From assembly GCF_900107155.1 (NCBI RefSeq), contig NZ_FNOX01000005.1, positions 400,602 to 464,601 of the forward strand: 64,000 bases of DNA, in the 5' to 3' direction. The position numbers and the translations under genes are program-made. The notes below the pieces were generated by a model. The model was not told the origin of the DNA. It made no database searches and saw only the letters and a list, made by a program, of their open reading frames with translations. Each line of letters begins with the position of its first letter. The first letter of the stretch is position 1. Below are positions 63,732 through 64,000 of the stretch, piece after piece. The DNA comes from Pseudomonas salomonii. GTDB lineage: Bacteria; Pseudomonadota; Gammaproteobacteria; Pseudomonadales; Pseudomonadaceae.

Positions 63732-64000
63732 TCAAGCCGCTTTAACCAGCTGCAACCCCAACTTTCGCGCCTTGCGCTCCAAGGCGCGCAGTTGCCGGTC
63801 CCGGCTACGCTCTTCAAATTCCTCTATTCCTTTCTCAACATAAGGCTGACCTTTGGTCAGCATCGCGTAGATCAGTCGTGCCAGTTGATGCGCTGTCGCC
63901 TTAATCGCGCAACAGGTGTCCATCCGGGTCAGGCGCGCTCGGTGGCTGGCACCGATAAAACTTTTGTCGTTACGTGCAATAGAGGCGGCTTGCTTCAGCG
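63732..64000 (-). CDS. IS110-like transposase, C-terminal part at the window edge
   Basis: The frame stays open to the end of the window (about 88 residues, continuing beyond) and stops at 63732-63734. The sequence reads SFIGASHRARLTRMDTCCAIKATAHQLARLIYAMLTKGQPYVEKG, then a basic, coiled-coil-like end (EERSRDRQLRALERKARKLG). This is the end of an IS110/Transposase_20-type transposase, a DEDD recombinase. Whether the element is intact cannot be told here. A REPIN lies 42 bp past its stop. Confidence 0.7.
   Translation of the reverse strand, partial: LKQAASIARNDKSFIGASHRARLTRMDTCCAIKATAHQLARLIYAMLTKGQPYVEKGIEEFEERSRDRQLRALERKARKLGLQLVKAA

Overview
The window looks like chromosome from the Pseudomonas fluorescens group. 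The G+C is high. The order flhA-flhF-fleN-fliA-cheYZAB-motCD-parA-cheW is the Pseudomonas flagellar/chemotaxis block. There is a pyoverdine locus (pvdS, pvdG, pvdL, pvdH and an MbtH-like gene), and intergenic spaces carry the REP/REPIN-type repeats usual in this group. No rRNA, tRNA, prophage or CRISPR array was seen.

Layout. (1) 1-1300: a degenerate and a canonical cold-shock-domain gene, then a DUF6124-type small gene with a highly structured upstream region. The DUF6124 unit is bracketed by two 123-bp direct repeats. (2) 1338-15519: the late flagellar and chemotaxis operon, with an RpoN-type promoter before flhA. It holds the export gate (FlhA), polar number and position control (FlhF, FleN), sigma-28 (FliA), the phosphorelay core (CheY, CheZ, CheA, CheB), the second stator (MotC/MotD), a ParA-type ATPase with a CheW-domain partner, CheW and a DUF2802 protein. 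(3) 15520-16231: repeats only. (4) 16232-20723: a Tat-exported SoxC/sulfite-dehydrogenase-like molybdoenzyme with a lipoprotein cytochrome c, a YegS-like lipid kinase, and a NarL/LuxR-type two-component pair. (5) 21102-23022: a small protein with an Hpt-like fold but no phosphorylatable His, and cheV behind a sigma-28 promoter. (6) 23061-24806: a MOSC protein, ppnP and a DEDDh exonuclease. (7) 24881-33952: the acyclic-terpene utilization cluster atuA-F with the divergent repressor gene atuR and two mirrored operator palindromes. Repeats have inserted inside this operon.

(8) 34046-58109: pyoverdine chromophore region. pvdS (Fur box) lies divergent to pvdG-pvdL (PvdS-type promoter). PvdL is a 4296-residue synthetase with an intact FAAL-T-C-A-T-C-A-T-E-C-A-T layout. 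Between pvdL and pvdH sit a periplasmic disulfide cluster, dsbD-dsbE-dsbG, the divergent regulators dsbR-dsbS, and an N-acetylmuramoyl-L-alanine amidase. pvdH and the MbtH-like gene each have their own PvdS-type (IS-box) element. (9) 58255-64000: an M20 amidohydrolase, a large MscS-family channel, a small membrane protein, an M18 aminopeptidase, and the end of an IS110-like transposase running off the window.

The most informative unexplained structure is beside pvdL. A 115-bp second copy of the dsbG 3' end differs from the resident gene at seven positions, all synonymous, and sits between repeat elements. It looks like the scar of allelic exchange at the pyoverdine locus. Other points worth a look are the DUF6124/structured-RNA cassette, the three-fold repeated acidic motif in the CheA linker, and the IS-box embedded at the pvdH stop codon.
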